A stretch of 64,000 nt of DNA from positions 62,001 through 126,000 of the forward strand of contig JARKUF010000022.1 of NCBI GenBank assembly GCA_029974015.1, written 5' to 3'. This DNA is from Spirochaetota bacterium. GTDB taxonomy: Bacteria > Spirochaetota > UBA4802 > JAGODF01. Below the pieces are notes generated by a model. That model ran no database searches. It had not been told where the DNA came from and was given only the letters and a program-made list of their open reading frames with translations. Within the stretch, counting starts at the first letter, position 1, and each line of letters starts with the position of its first letter. Of this stretch, positions 22,696 through 30,451 are shown one piece after another. The translations under genes were made by a program, and so were the position numbers.

Positions 22696-23874
22696 CTACT
22701 TTATCATTCGCTCATCGAGTCTTACAGCGGTAGCCCTCTGGTTTATAATCTGTTCGAAAAGGGCCTGGAGCCTGGTGCGAATCTGCCCCTGGGCGGGAAT
22801 ATGGAGCTCGCGCTCCAGGGCCAGCAGTGGCACACCGCGCTTTTTCAACTCCTGCCGAATGAGATATATTTCACCGCCCCAGATATCGCAAAATTTTAAC
22901 TTCTCGGCAATCACGGCCTCGGCCGAAAAATCGTTTATGGCGTGGTGCATGAACTCCATTCTCCGCATGAAATCGTTCATCATCCGCGGGCAGGACACAT
23001 GGCCGAGGTATCGCCCCGCCAGGCCCTCGATGGGCGCGGCGGTTTCGTCGACCGGCATATCCATGTGGCGGGCACCGAAACAAATATTGTCCGCGACAAT
23101 CGCACCGCCGCATTCTTCAATCAGCTCAAGATGGTCGATTTCTTCCAGACACCCCGAAGCAAGGTAAATTCGAATATCGTCCTTTCCGGAGGCCTGTCTT
23201 CCTGCGAGCTCCCGTTTCACATCTTCCAGAAGAGAGAGGGCGTCCTCCACCGGCATCATCGTTATCGCAAGCATGATGCCGAGCAGTTCGCTCCCCCGAA
23301 GGGGAATTATATCCTGTTTCCTGCTTTCGTAGAGATCGGCCAGCAGCGCGCGCTTTTTGTTGTAGAGCCTGATCGATTCCCTCAGGGCCTCTTCGGTGAT
23401 TTCGACATTGAAATGTTCTTCCAGTTTTCGCTTGAATTCCCTGACCTCATCCTTAAACCGGTCAAGGGAGATGTGGGTTATTATGTGCGGCGCAACAAAC
23501 ATATGCCTGAAATCCGGCTTCAGGTCCGCATGGCGCCAGTTGTCGTAGATACGCCTGCTATGGTCGCATCCGTTGGAAAAAACGACGCCGTCAAGGAAGT
23601 TGAAATCGCCTTTTATAGCCTTGTGAAAACAATGACGCACAAAACTGCAGTTGATGGCCGAAAAATACTTGTCGCCCTCCGTCGTGCCGCCGCTATCAAC
23701 GGCCCGCATGCGGTATGGGACAAATCCGGCGGCGTGAATCACTTCTTTCGGCACATACGAGCAGAAGTAACCGATGATTTTTTTCCCCTGCTTCGCCGCC
23801 TTTTCAAGATATTCGTTTGAGTCCCCCCGGGCGAGGGACGTTAGTTTCTTGATCGTGTCGTCCATTATGCCCAT
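22696..23874 (-). CDS. 2-Hydroxyacyl-CoA dehydratase / benzoyl-CoA-reductase family subunit (HgdB/BcrC-like)
   Basis: 392 residues. Start at 23874 or, with TAATG overlap, at 23865. The three cysteine regions of the family are intact: KKIIGYFCSYVPKEVIHAAG, GVVFSNGCDHSRRIYDNW and IVADNICFGARHMDMP, the ligands of a double-cubane or 4Fe-4S cluster. These enzymes form heterodimers that remove water from 2-hydroxyacyl-CoA by ketyl radical chemistry, or reduce benzoyl-CoA, after ATP-driven one-electron activation. The partner is the overlapping upstream gene. No activator ATPase (HgdC/BcrA type) is in the window. Confidence 0.85.
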   Translation of the reverse strand: MGIMDDTIKKLTSLARGDSNEYLEKAAKQGKKIIGYFCSYVPKEVIHAAGFVPYRMRAVDSGGTTEGDKYFSAINCSFVRHCFHKAIKGDFNFLDGVVFSNGCDHSRRIYDNWRHADLKPDFRHMFVAPHIITHISLDRFKDEVREFKRKLEEHFNVEITEEALRESIRLYNKKRALLADLYESRKQDIIPLRGSELLGIMLAITMMPVEDALSLLEDVKRELAGRQASGKDDIRIYLASGCLEEIDHLELIEECGGAIVADNICFGARHMDMPVDETAAPIEGLAGRYLGHVSCPRMMNDFMRRMEFMHHAINDFSAEAVIAEKLKFCDIWGGEIYLIRQELKKRGVPLLALERELHIPAQGQIRTRLQALFEQIINQRATAVRLDERMIK

Positions 23875-25271
23875 CCATGACTCTTAAAGAAAGAGGTTAT
23901 TTCGTCCCTTATTCCCTGCTCGTTGAGATACCGCTGGTCCATTATGTCAAGGCTCAAATAGAGCGCGGGCATGCCCCGCTTTTTGCAAATATCCTGGATT
24001 ATTCTGGCCGCGGCCCATCCGTGTTTGCACCCCTGATGGCCGGTAAAAATCATGCAGTCTACCTGGTAGGCTTCGAAAAACCACTCCATCTCGTCGGTAA
24101 TATATTCTACCGGGCCGTGACATTGCCTTCCCATGGCGAGGTTCGTCTGCGTCCTGGCCAGGCCGCGTATCATGGATTCTTTAGAAGAGGTGTCGATCTG
24201 CACTGTCGCGACCTGGCCGATAAAATCGGCAACGATGACGGCGCCGAATTCTTTTTCCATCCATTTGAATATATACATAAAAAAAGCTATCGGGGGAAAC
24301 CAGAGAAGCACTCGTACCTTTTCATCTTTCACCGTCCCCTTCCCTTTCTCATATCTTTTTTTGACCGCCCTGTACAGCTTCTCCGCCATACGCAGCGCGT
24401 GGGGCGACATGACGTTTATCTCCCGGACGGCCCAGGCGAATTCGAGGTTTATCATACTGCCCGGGCTCGGCACCGCCCTTTGCATCTCGCAGATCTCACC
24501 CAGATAAAAGTTGAATTTATTCACCCTATCCAGCCCTTCTTTAAACCTGTCCCAGTCTATCTTTCTGCCGAGACGCTCTTCAAGAAAGCGTATCTGGTCC
24601 CACAGTTGCCGTTCTGTGTATTCGTAGGACAGTTCATCTTTCCAATAGGGCATGTCGAAAATGAAGGAGGGCGCGCCGGTAAGATATTCCAAGGTCTGCG
24701 ATACCGACACCGTGGTATCGCAGGGGTGGGAGGCGGTGATCATCAGATAGGGGTCCGGGATCTGCTTATACATCAGGGCCCCCACATCGAGCTTCATGGC
24801 CGAACAATTCTCTACGGGGGTCCCCTGACGCTCCGCCTCTTCTATCATGATGGATGGCGTTAGCATGCTATCGAAGTTTCCAAAAATATTGAGGCAGGTA
24901 TTGTTAAACGAGACGGTCTCAAAAGCATCGATCAGTTCCGCATTGAGGATCCATTCCACCCATATGATGGGTTCTCCCCTGCGATGCGCTTTCAGCACCC
25001 TGTTGAAATTTTCCAGAAACGCAAGGGCCCCGTATCCGTAGGCCCTGAGAATGTCGGCCGGTAAAAGGCCGCCACCAACGGTGAGGAAGATATAGCGCAG
25101 CTTCCTGTTTAACCATGTTTCCTTCACCGGTTCGTAGAAGGGCCTTAGAACGTACAATATGACGTTTGCCAGATGCGGTACTTTTGATAGCAAATACGCC
25201 AAAAAGAGCAGCAAACGCGTCAGCTTCAGAATCCGCATGGGTTTCCATGTACGAATGTCCTTTACGCCCAT
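23865..25271 (-). CDS. 2-Hydroxyacyl-CoA dehydratase / BcrB-like large subunit with hydrophobic N-terminus
   Basis: 468 residues. Conserved cysteines: LMITASHPCDTTVSVSQ, NLAMGRQCHGPVEYI and FTGHQGCKHGWAAARI, followed by PALYLSLDIMDQRY. It is somewhat longer than typical subunits. The first ~60 residues carry an extra hydrophobic stretch (LKLTRLLLFLAYLLSKVPHLANVILYVL) that could associate with the membrane. It overlaps the smaller subunit by 10 nt, so the two are made together. Substrate unknown. Clustered 3-hydroxyacyl-CoA dehydrogenase, flavoenzyme and acyl-CoA dehydrogenase argue for acyl-CoA catabolism rather than glutamate fermentation alone. Confidence 0.85.
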   Translation of the reverse strand: MGVKDIRTWKPMRILKLTRLLLFLAYLLSKVPHLANVILYVLRPFYEPVKETWLNRKLRYIFLTVGGGLLPADILRAYGYGALAFLENFNRVLKAHRRGEPIIWVEWILNAELIDAFETVSFNNTCLNIFGNFDSMLTPSIMIEEAERQGTPVENCSAMKLDVGALMYKQIPDPYLMITASHPCDTTVSVSQTLEYLTGAPSFIFDMPYWKDELSYEYTERQLWDQIRFLEERLGRKIDWDRFKEGLDRVNKFNFYLGEICEMQRAVPSPGSMINLEFAWAVREINVMSPHALRMAEKLYRAVKKRYEKGKGTVKDEKVRVLLWFPPIAFFMYIFKWMEKEFGAVIVADFIGQVATVQIDTSSKESMIRGLARTQTNLAMGRQCHGPVEYITDEMEWFFEAYQVDCMIFTGHQGCKHGWAAARIIQDICKKRGMPALYLSLDIMDQRYLNEQGIRDEITSFFKSHGWA

Positions 25272-25379
25272 TTTTCGATTCCTTCCCCTTTTATCGGTTC
25301 CAATATTGACCGGAAACCCGTACTGTACGATGGTTACACAATCTGGCGGGAAAACATGCCAAGTTTAAATTCTTATAAG

Positions 25380-25408
25380 ATTATACCCTGCTTTAGGAGG
25401 GATGTCTT
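25380..25408 (-). promoter_or_regulatory. Probable sigma-70 promoter for the dehydratase genes
   Basis: On the minus strand AAGACA (25403-25408), 17-bp spacer, TATAAT (25380-25385). About 110 nt upstream of the large-subunit start at 25271. The rest of the 25272-25548 gap shows no gene. Confidence 0.5.
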
Positions 25409-25548
25409 GCACATTATGAAGAAGTGTTGTAATAACTTGAAATTGTACATAGTGCGGCATATCCGGGGTAAATTGCCGGTGTAAGCAGAATTGGTGCGCT
25501 GTTAATCACCAGGCTCGCTGATGCGCCTCCTCTAAAAGAACCACCCCT

Positions 25549-26463
25549 CTACTTGCCGAAATCACCCCTGACAAACCCCGGCCTGGCATATTCGGGATTT
25601 GGATATGTGTACACCCCCTTCCCGGTCTTCTGTCCCAGCTCTCCGCGGTCTACATATTGCTTCATGAATTCCGCGTTCTTCTTTGCCTGGGGGTCTTTAA
25701 GCTTCTCGGCCCAGTAGTTGGTGATATGATACACCGTATCGAGGCCCACGCTGTCCATCATCCCGAAGGGACCTATGGGAGCGTGAAGGACCCCCATCCA
25801 GGCCCGGTCAACGTCGAAGGGCCCGGCAACGTCGTTGGCCGCGAGGGTCTGGGCGGTCTTAAACAATTCCGAAAGCATATAGTTGAAAACATACCCAGGG
25901 CTCTGGCGGCGCATCATGATGGGGTTTTGTCCGATGCGGACCGCGAAGTCATGCAGGAACTCCACTGTCTCTTTCGATGTCCCCGGATGAGGCATGACAT
26001 CCACCACATCGGTGATTCTGATATCGTGGAAATGGAGCGCGGCGAATTTCTCCGGCCTTCCCGTCTCCGAAGCGAACATGGACGGAAGAAGCGTCGATGT
26101 GTTCGTGGTAAAGACCGTCCTCGCCGGGCAGAGCATGTTGAACTGTGCGAAGACCTTTCCCTTGAGCTTCGGGTCCTCGGGGACGCTTTCGCTCACTATG
26201 TCGGCTTCTTTCGCCGCCGCCGCGGCATCGGCGGTGAAGGCCATGCGGGCAAAAACCTCATCTTCCTCCCCGGGCTTCAGCTTTCCGGTTTTCGCAAGAA
26301 AGGAGATGAGCTTCATTGTTCTTTTTTTCGCCTTCTCAAGGGCTTCTTCGCTGATGTCGTACACCGCCACTTCGAGGCCGTTCATGGCGCAGGATACGCC
26401 TATCTGCTGTCCCATGGTTCCGCCGCCCAGGATGAGCACTTTTTTGATGTCTTCAGCTTTCAT
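25549..26463 (-). CDS. 3-Hydroxyacyl-CoA dehydrogenase (NAD-binding, single module)
   Basis: 304 residues, the length of Hbd-type stand-alone enzymes. NAD site KKVLILGGGTMGQQIGVSCA. Catalytic region SESVPEDPKLKGKVF, NTSTLLPSMFA and FAALHFHDIRITDVVDVMPH (catalytic His normally in the HFxNP motif; here HFHDI, a variant). C-terminal dimer domain SPGYVFNYMLSELFKTAQTL and GPFGMMDSVGLDTVYHI. It oxidises 3-hydroxyacyl-CoA or reduces the 3-oxo form. Its neighbours are the dienoyl-CoA reductase-like flavoenzyme and the dehydratase. The HFHD replacement of HFFNP is worth noting for substrate preference. Confidence 0.85.
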   Translation of the reverse strand: MKAEDIKKVLILGGGTMGQQIGVSCAMNGLEVAVYDISEEALEKAKKRTMKLISFLAKTGKLKPGEEDEVFARMAFTADAAAAAKEADIVSESVPEDPKLKGKVFAQFNMLCPARTVFTTNTSTLLPSMFASETGRPEKFAALHFHDIRITDVVDVMPHPGTSKETVEFLHDFAVRIGQNPIMMRRQSPGYVFNYMLSELFKTAQTLAANDVAGPFDVDRAWMGVLHAPIGPFGMMDSVGLDTVYHITNYWAEKLKDPQAKKNAEFMKQYVDRGELGQKTGKGVYTYPNPEYARPGFVRGDFGK

Positions 26464-26519
26464 GGTTTCTCCTCAATTCCCGTGTCTTATTCCGATATGC
26501 CGGAAACATATCCGCGCAA

Positions 26520-28454
26520 TTATATCTCTTCGCCGGCCCGTGCCCCCTCATGGACCGCCTCAAGTAGCCTTCGGGCTTTATTCACGTCACCTGCTGCAAT
26601 GAATGGAATCTCCAGCTTTTTTAGTACTGAAGCGAGATCGTTCGCTTCCCTGGCCCCCAGGGCGGTGATTATCATCCCCGCTCCTTCAATGGCCTCTTGT
26701 TTTCCATTGCGCTCGTAGCGCACGGTACCGTTTTCGATTGATGTCACCCTGGCGTCTGTAATCAAATTGCCCTTCCCTTCCCTGAAACGCTTCATGAGCC
26801 AGTAGCCATGGGCCGAGAAGAGATTGATACGGGGCTGGGACGCCATATCCAGCACCGTCGGCGCGATACCGCGGGCGATGAGAAAATCCGCGGTTTCCAT
26901 CCCAACATAGCCCGCGCCGAGGACAATGGCGGGAACTTTACGCTCCACCTTCCCTTCAAGCACCTCCCGTGCGCAACGCACTGCGGGGCCGTTGGCCCCG
27001 GCAATAGGAGGCACAGAGGCATCGGCCCCGGAGGCTAAGACCACGGCGTCCGGCCTTCCTTTCAGCAATAATTCCTCATCGACAGCGGCCCCTGTATTTA
27101 TTCTGACATTGCGCGCGGCGAGCTCTCTTTGCATCCAGCTTACCCAATTCCAGAAGGCCTCCTTGTGCGGGGGCTTGCTTGCTGAAAGAAGCTGTCCGCC
27201 GACGTTCCCGCGGCGCTCGTAAACTTCTACATCATGGCCCCGCTTCGAAGCAGCCAGGGCAGCGGAAAGCCCTGCGGGGCCCGCTCCTATCACCCACAGT
27301 TTTTTCTTTTTTTCGGCGGCCCCGGCATCGCCCAGATATTCCCTGCCGCACTGCGGGTTAAAAACGCAGGTCGCCGATTTCATCTCAAAGGTTAGCCGCT
27401 CAATACAGCCCTGGTTGCAGGCGGTGCACCAGCGGATATCGTCAAAACGTCCGTCCCGCGCCTTTGCGAGAAAATCCGGGTCAGTGAGATGCTGGCGTCC
27501 AAAACTCACCAGGTCCGCGTCGCCGCGGGCGATTGCCTCATCGGCAATGCGCGGATCGTGTACGCGCCCCACGCCAATTACGGGAACTGAAACGGCCCCT
27601 TTCACCGCCCTGGCCCTGTGCAAATTGAAGGCGGCTTCCGTGTCCATGGAAGCGATACTGAGGTTTCCCGGCGTGGAGTACACCCCCACGGAGGCGTGGA
27701 TTGCGTCGACCCCCGCTTCGACGAGGCGGGGTGCAAGCCATGTGATAAAATTCAGGTCATATCCTCCACGGACGAGCTCTTCCGCGGAAAGGCGTATCAG
27801 GACAGGGAAATCGTCCCCAACGTTTTTCCGAACAGACCGCACAACTTCCAGGGCAAAACGGGAGCGGTTCTCGTCACTGCCTCCGTACTCGTCGGTACGA
27901 TTATTGGAGAAAGGGGAAAGGAACTGTCCCACGAGATAGCCATGGGCCCCGTGAATTTCCACGGCATCGAAGCCGGCGGCCCGGGCCCGGGCCCCCGCTT
28001 TTCCGAAGGCCTCCACCATGAAGGCGATGCGCTCAAGGCCCATGGCCCTGCAGGGCTGCCTCAGGACGGCGCTGGGTATGTCCGAAGGCCCCTCCGGGTC
28101 CTCCCCTAAAAACATCTTGAAAGTCTCGCGTCCCGAGTGGTGAAGCTGGGCCGCCAGCTTGCCTCCGTGACGGTGCACTGCTTCCGGAAGCTTGGAAAGT
28201 CCGGCGATATGGGAGTCGTCCCAGATTGCGATTTCATTGGGGAAGTTTATACCCATCGGGTCGACAGCGCAGATCTCAGTAATGATAAGGCCCGTTCCGC
28301 CTGCAGCGCGCCGGGCCAGATATTCCGCAAGGCGCGGCCCGGGAATCCCCCCTGCCTCGGCATAACCCGTGGCCATGGCAGGCATAACGGCGCGGTTTTG
28401 CAGTTCCATGCCGTTGATAGTTATCGGTGAAAAGAGATGTTCAAGTTTCATCAT
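26520..28454 (-). CDS. NADH:flavin oxidoreductase, 2,4-dienoyl-CoA reductase / enoate reductase type
   Basis: 644 residues. The Old Yellow Enzyme TIM barrel (residues 1-340) has LFSPITINGMELQNRAVMPAM, AAQLHHSGRE, FDAVEIHGAHGYLVGQFLSP and NNRTDEYGGS. The 4Fe-4S motif CTACNQGCIERLTF then SATC (C-x2-C-x3-C-x11-C) follows at about 345-365. The FAD/NAD domain has KLWVIGAGPAGLSAALAASK and VPAIVLGAGYVGMETADFL. Such three-cofactor enzymes (FadH, enoate reductase, trimethylamine dehydrogenase relatives) hydrogenate conjugated double bonds. Tightly packed between the APH-type kinase (21 bp) and the 3-hydroxyacyl-CoA dehydrogenase. Confidence 0.9.
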   Translation of the reverse strand: MMKLEHLFSPITINGMELQNRAVMPAMATGYAEAGGIPGPRLAEYLARRAAGGTGLIITEICAVDPMGINFPNEIAIWDDSHIAGLSKLPEAVHRHGGKLAAQLHHSGRETFKMFLGEDPEGPSDIPSAVLRQPCRAMGLERIAFMVEAFGKAGARARAAGFDAVEIHGAHGYLVGQFLSPFSNNRTDEYGGSDENRSRFALEVVRSVRKNVGDDFPVLIRLSAEELVRGGYDLNFITWLAPRLVEAGVDAIHASVGVYSTPGNLSIASMDTEAAFNLHRARAVKGAVSVPVIGVGRVHDPRIADEAIARGDADLVSFGRQHLTDPDFLAKARDGRFDDIRWCTACNQGCIERLTFEMKSATCVFNPQCGREYLGDAGAAEKKKKLWVIGAGPAGLSAALAASKRGHDVEVYERRGNVGGQLLSASKPPHKEAFWNWVSWMQRELAARNVRINTGAAVDEELLLKGRPDAVVLASGADASVPPIAGANGPAVRCAREVLEGKVERKVPAIVLGAGYVGMETADFLIARGIAPTVLDMASQPRINLFSAHGYWLMKRFREGKGNLITDARVTSIENGTVRYERNGKQEAIEGAGMIITALGAREANDLASVLKKLEIPFIAAGDVNKARRLLEAVHEGARAGEEI

Positions 28455-28475
28455 GGCTCCCCCGGAAAGCTTGCC

Positions 28476-29543
28476 TTAAAGCTCCGAGGCGTCAATCACC
28501 GCACTGGCGGCCTTTTCGAGGAGGGCCACGCCGAAGACCAGCATCTCGAAGCGTTTGTCCTTTGTCTGGCCGTGGAAGAACCGATAGTAGATCTGCTGGG
28601 CTATTACAGCCAGGCGGAAGAGCCCAAAGCAGAAGTAGTAATCGAATGAATTGATCGGCATTTCCATGGCTTCTGCATACCGGGCGATGATCTCTTTTCG
28701 CGTGAACATCCCCGGCTCAGTGGTGGGAAGCATCCGCATAAGCTGGAAATCCTCCGGATCGTCCCTGTCCACCCAGTACGCCAGAGAGGACCCCAGGTCC
28801 ATCAAGGGGTCGCCTATGGTTGCCATCTCCCAGTCCAGGACTCCGATGATTTTGAGAGGGTCCGCCGGGTCCAGGACAACATTGTCGAACTTATAGTCAT
28901 TGTGGATCACTGAGACCACAGGGCTTTCCCCGGGCATCTTTTCCGCTAACCACCCCATCACTCTTTCGAATTCAGGAGCGTCCGGGGTCCTCGCGTCGCG
29001 GTATCGCGAGCTCCATCCTTCTATCTGGCGGCGCACATAGCCCCCGGGCTTTCCGAAGTCCTCCAGACCAACTTTTTTATAATCAAGCTTATGCAGCGCG
29101 ACCTGTACGTCCACCAGCCGTTCACAGAGTTTCCCCGCCTCCCCGGCGGTGAGGGCAAATCCCCGCGGGTAGTTCTTTCTCAGTATTATTCCCTTCAGCC
29201 GCTCCATCACGTAGAAGGGCGTTCCCATGACGGCCTCGTCCTCACAGTAAAGCAGGGCCTCGGGACAATAGGGGAAATGGGGTTTCAGGTTTTTCAGCAC
29301 CCGGTATTCCCTGGACATATCGTGCGCGGTTTTCGCCTTCTTCCCGATGGGAGGCCGCCGCAGAATCATTTCCTTTTCACCTATCTTCACCAGATAGGTG
29401 AGATTGGAAAAGCCGCTGGGAAACTGGCGTATCTCCATCTCTCCGGAAAGCCCGGGAATACTGTCAAAAAGATAGTCCCTTACTTTTGAGTGGTCCAGCT
29501 CCTCGCCGCTTCTCACCTGTACCGGTTCGTCTAAGTTTCCCAT
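28476..29543 (-). CDS. APH-family kinase of ACAD10/11-LvaA type
   Basis: 355 residues. The ATG at 29543 follows GGGAGG at 8 nt; a start 15 nt upstream would include that ribosome site in the coding sequence. Kinase motifs: SGFSNLTYLVKIGEKEMILRRPP (nucleotide loop and Lys region), catalytic loop VIHNDYKFDNVVLD, metal site GVLDWEMATIGDPLMDLG. RRPP and the HNDYKFDN loop match the subgroup linked to acyl-CoA dehydrogenases (ACAD10/11 N-terminal kinase, LvaA), which phosphorylates the hydroxyl of 4-hydroxyacyl-CoAs. An acyl-CoA dehydrogenase gene is two genes upstream. Function is inferred from subgroup and context. Confidence 0.8.
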   Translation of the reverse strand: MGNLDEPVQVRSGEELDHSKVRDYLFDSIPGLSGEMEIRQFPSGFSNLTYLVKIGEKEMILRRPPIGKKAKTAHDMSREYRVLKNLKPHFPYCPEALLYCEDEAVMGTPFYVMERLKGIILRKNYPRGFALTAGEAGKLCERLVDVQVALHKLDYKKVGLEDFGKPGGYVRRQIEGWSSRYRDARTPDAPEFERVMGWLAEKMPGESPVVSVIHNDYKFDNVVLDPADPLKIIGVLDWEMATIGDPLMDLGSSLAYWVDRDDPEDFQLMRMLPTTEPGMFTRKEIIARYAEAMEMPINSFDYYFCFGLFRLAVIAQQIYYRFFHGQTKDKRFEMLVFGVALLEKAASAVIDASEL

Positions 29544-29636
29544 ATCTTCCTCCCTCATCGCTTGGTTTTCCGGCGCCCGGCGCTCCGGGATTTTCCCCCA
29601 CAGCGGGACGCTTTTCCCCGGGCATCTTTATAATTT

Positions 29637-29756
29637 GGGAACCTCTAAAAATTAAGTTTACCCGCCCGCCTTCGGTGGGCGGGTAAACCTGGGTCCTGAG
29701 TATGCCGGTAGTGACAATTTATGGGAACCTTAAAAATTTAATTTTTAGAGGTTCCC
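29637..29756 (-). repeat. Best-preserved copy of dispersed TIR element (reverse)
   Basis: 120 bp. Exact terminal inverted repeats: GGGAACCTCTAAAAATTAA at the left and TTAATTTTTAGAGGTTCCC at the right. Between them lie TTTACCCGCCCGCC-TTC-GGTGGGCGGGTAAAC, CTGAGTATGCCGGTAGTGAC, and an inner GGGAACCTTAAAAATTTAA that pairs with the right end. The right end encodes the last five codons and stop of the tetR at 29738. Confidence 0.9.
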
Positions 29757-30451
29757 ATTATTATTTTTTCAATGGCCGATATGATGAAGTCCCCATAGAG
29801 CTCCACGGATACGCCTCTCTGTCGGTATTTCCACCGCTTGAGATACCAGTCCTGGAGCATCGCCTTGATTAAAGACGCGGTGAATGCGCTATCGCCGGCC
29901 GCAAAAACCCCGGTGGCCGCGCCCTCATCCAGAATATCGCTAAACACTTTCTCCGTGTAAAGCTCGCTTGCCATTGCGGCCTTTTGCTCTTCCCTTCCCA
30001 GGTTTTTCGTCTCCATGAAGGCAAAGAAGAACCAGCCCTGCAGGACCTCACTCAGGTAAAGATGCGTCCTCACTGCGGCATGCAGTTTTTCCAGAGCACC
30101 CGCGTTCCCCGACATCGCCTCTTCTAACATCCTTTTGACAATGCGCCGCCCCTGCTGGAGTATGATGTCCAGCAGGGAGTCTTTCCCTGTGAAATATGAG
30201 TACAGGGCCCCCATGCTCAGGGAGGTTTCCCGGCAGAGGTCCCTTAGTCCCATCGCCTGGAAGCCCTTGCGGGCCGAGAGCTTCAGGGTGGCGTCGAAAA
30301 TCAACGCAAGGTTTTTTACCGCCACATGCTCCTTCTTGATTTTTATGGTATCGCGGTTCTCCCGGTAAATATCTCGGCAAATGTCCTCCATTGAGAGGAG
30401 GGCGAGTTTTTTAAACTCGCCAAAGTCCGTAGCGGCGGGGGAACTGCTCAT
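29738..30451 (-). CDS. TetR/AcrR-family regulator of the acyl-CoA cluster
   Basis: 237 residues. The helix-turn-helix lies at about residues 47-95 (NLALIFDATLKLSARKGFQAMGLRDLCRETSLSMGALYSYF, quoted in parts). The preceding 45 residues are an extra N-terminal extension. Its ATG overlaps the acyl-CoA dehydrogenase stop (ATGA), so translation is coupled. The last residues GTSKN and the TAA come from the end of the repeat element, meaning the original C-terminus was probably altered by insertion. A perfect CGAGCGCTCG palindrome at 32524 in the divergent promoter is a candidate target. Confidence 0.85.
   Translation of the reverse strand: MSSSPAATDFGEFKKLALLSMEDICRDIYRENRDTIKIKKEHVAVKNLALIFDATLKLSARKGFQAMGLRDLCRETSLSMGALYSYFTGKDSLLDIILQQGRRIVKRMLEEAMSGNAGALEKLHAAVRTHLYLSEVLQGWFFFAFMETKNLGREEQKAAMASELYTEKVFSDILDEGAATGVFAAGDSAFTASLIKAMLQDWYLKRWKYRQRGVSVELYGDFIISAIEKIIMGTSKN

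Noticed and set aside
22696-25271. Class I benzoyl-CoA reductase
   Set aside because: BcrBC-like subunits alone are not diagnostic; bcrA, bcrD and downstream ring-cleavage genes are absent, so the general dehydratase family call is kept.
25657-26718. 353-codon plus-strand frame opposite the 3-hydroxyacyl-CoA dehydrogenase
   Set aside because: Antisense shadow with no ribosome site and no recognisable domain.
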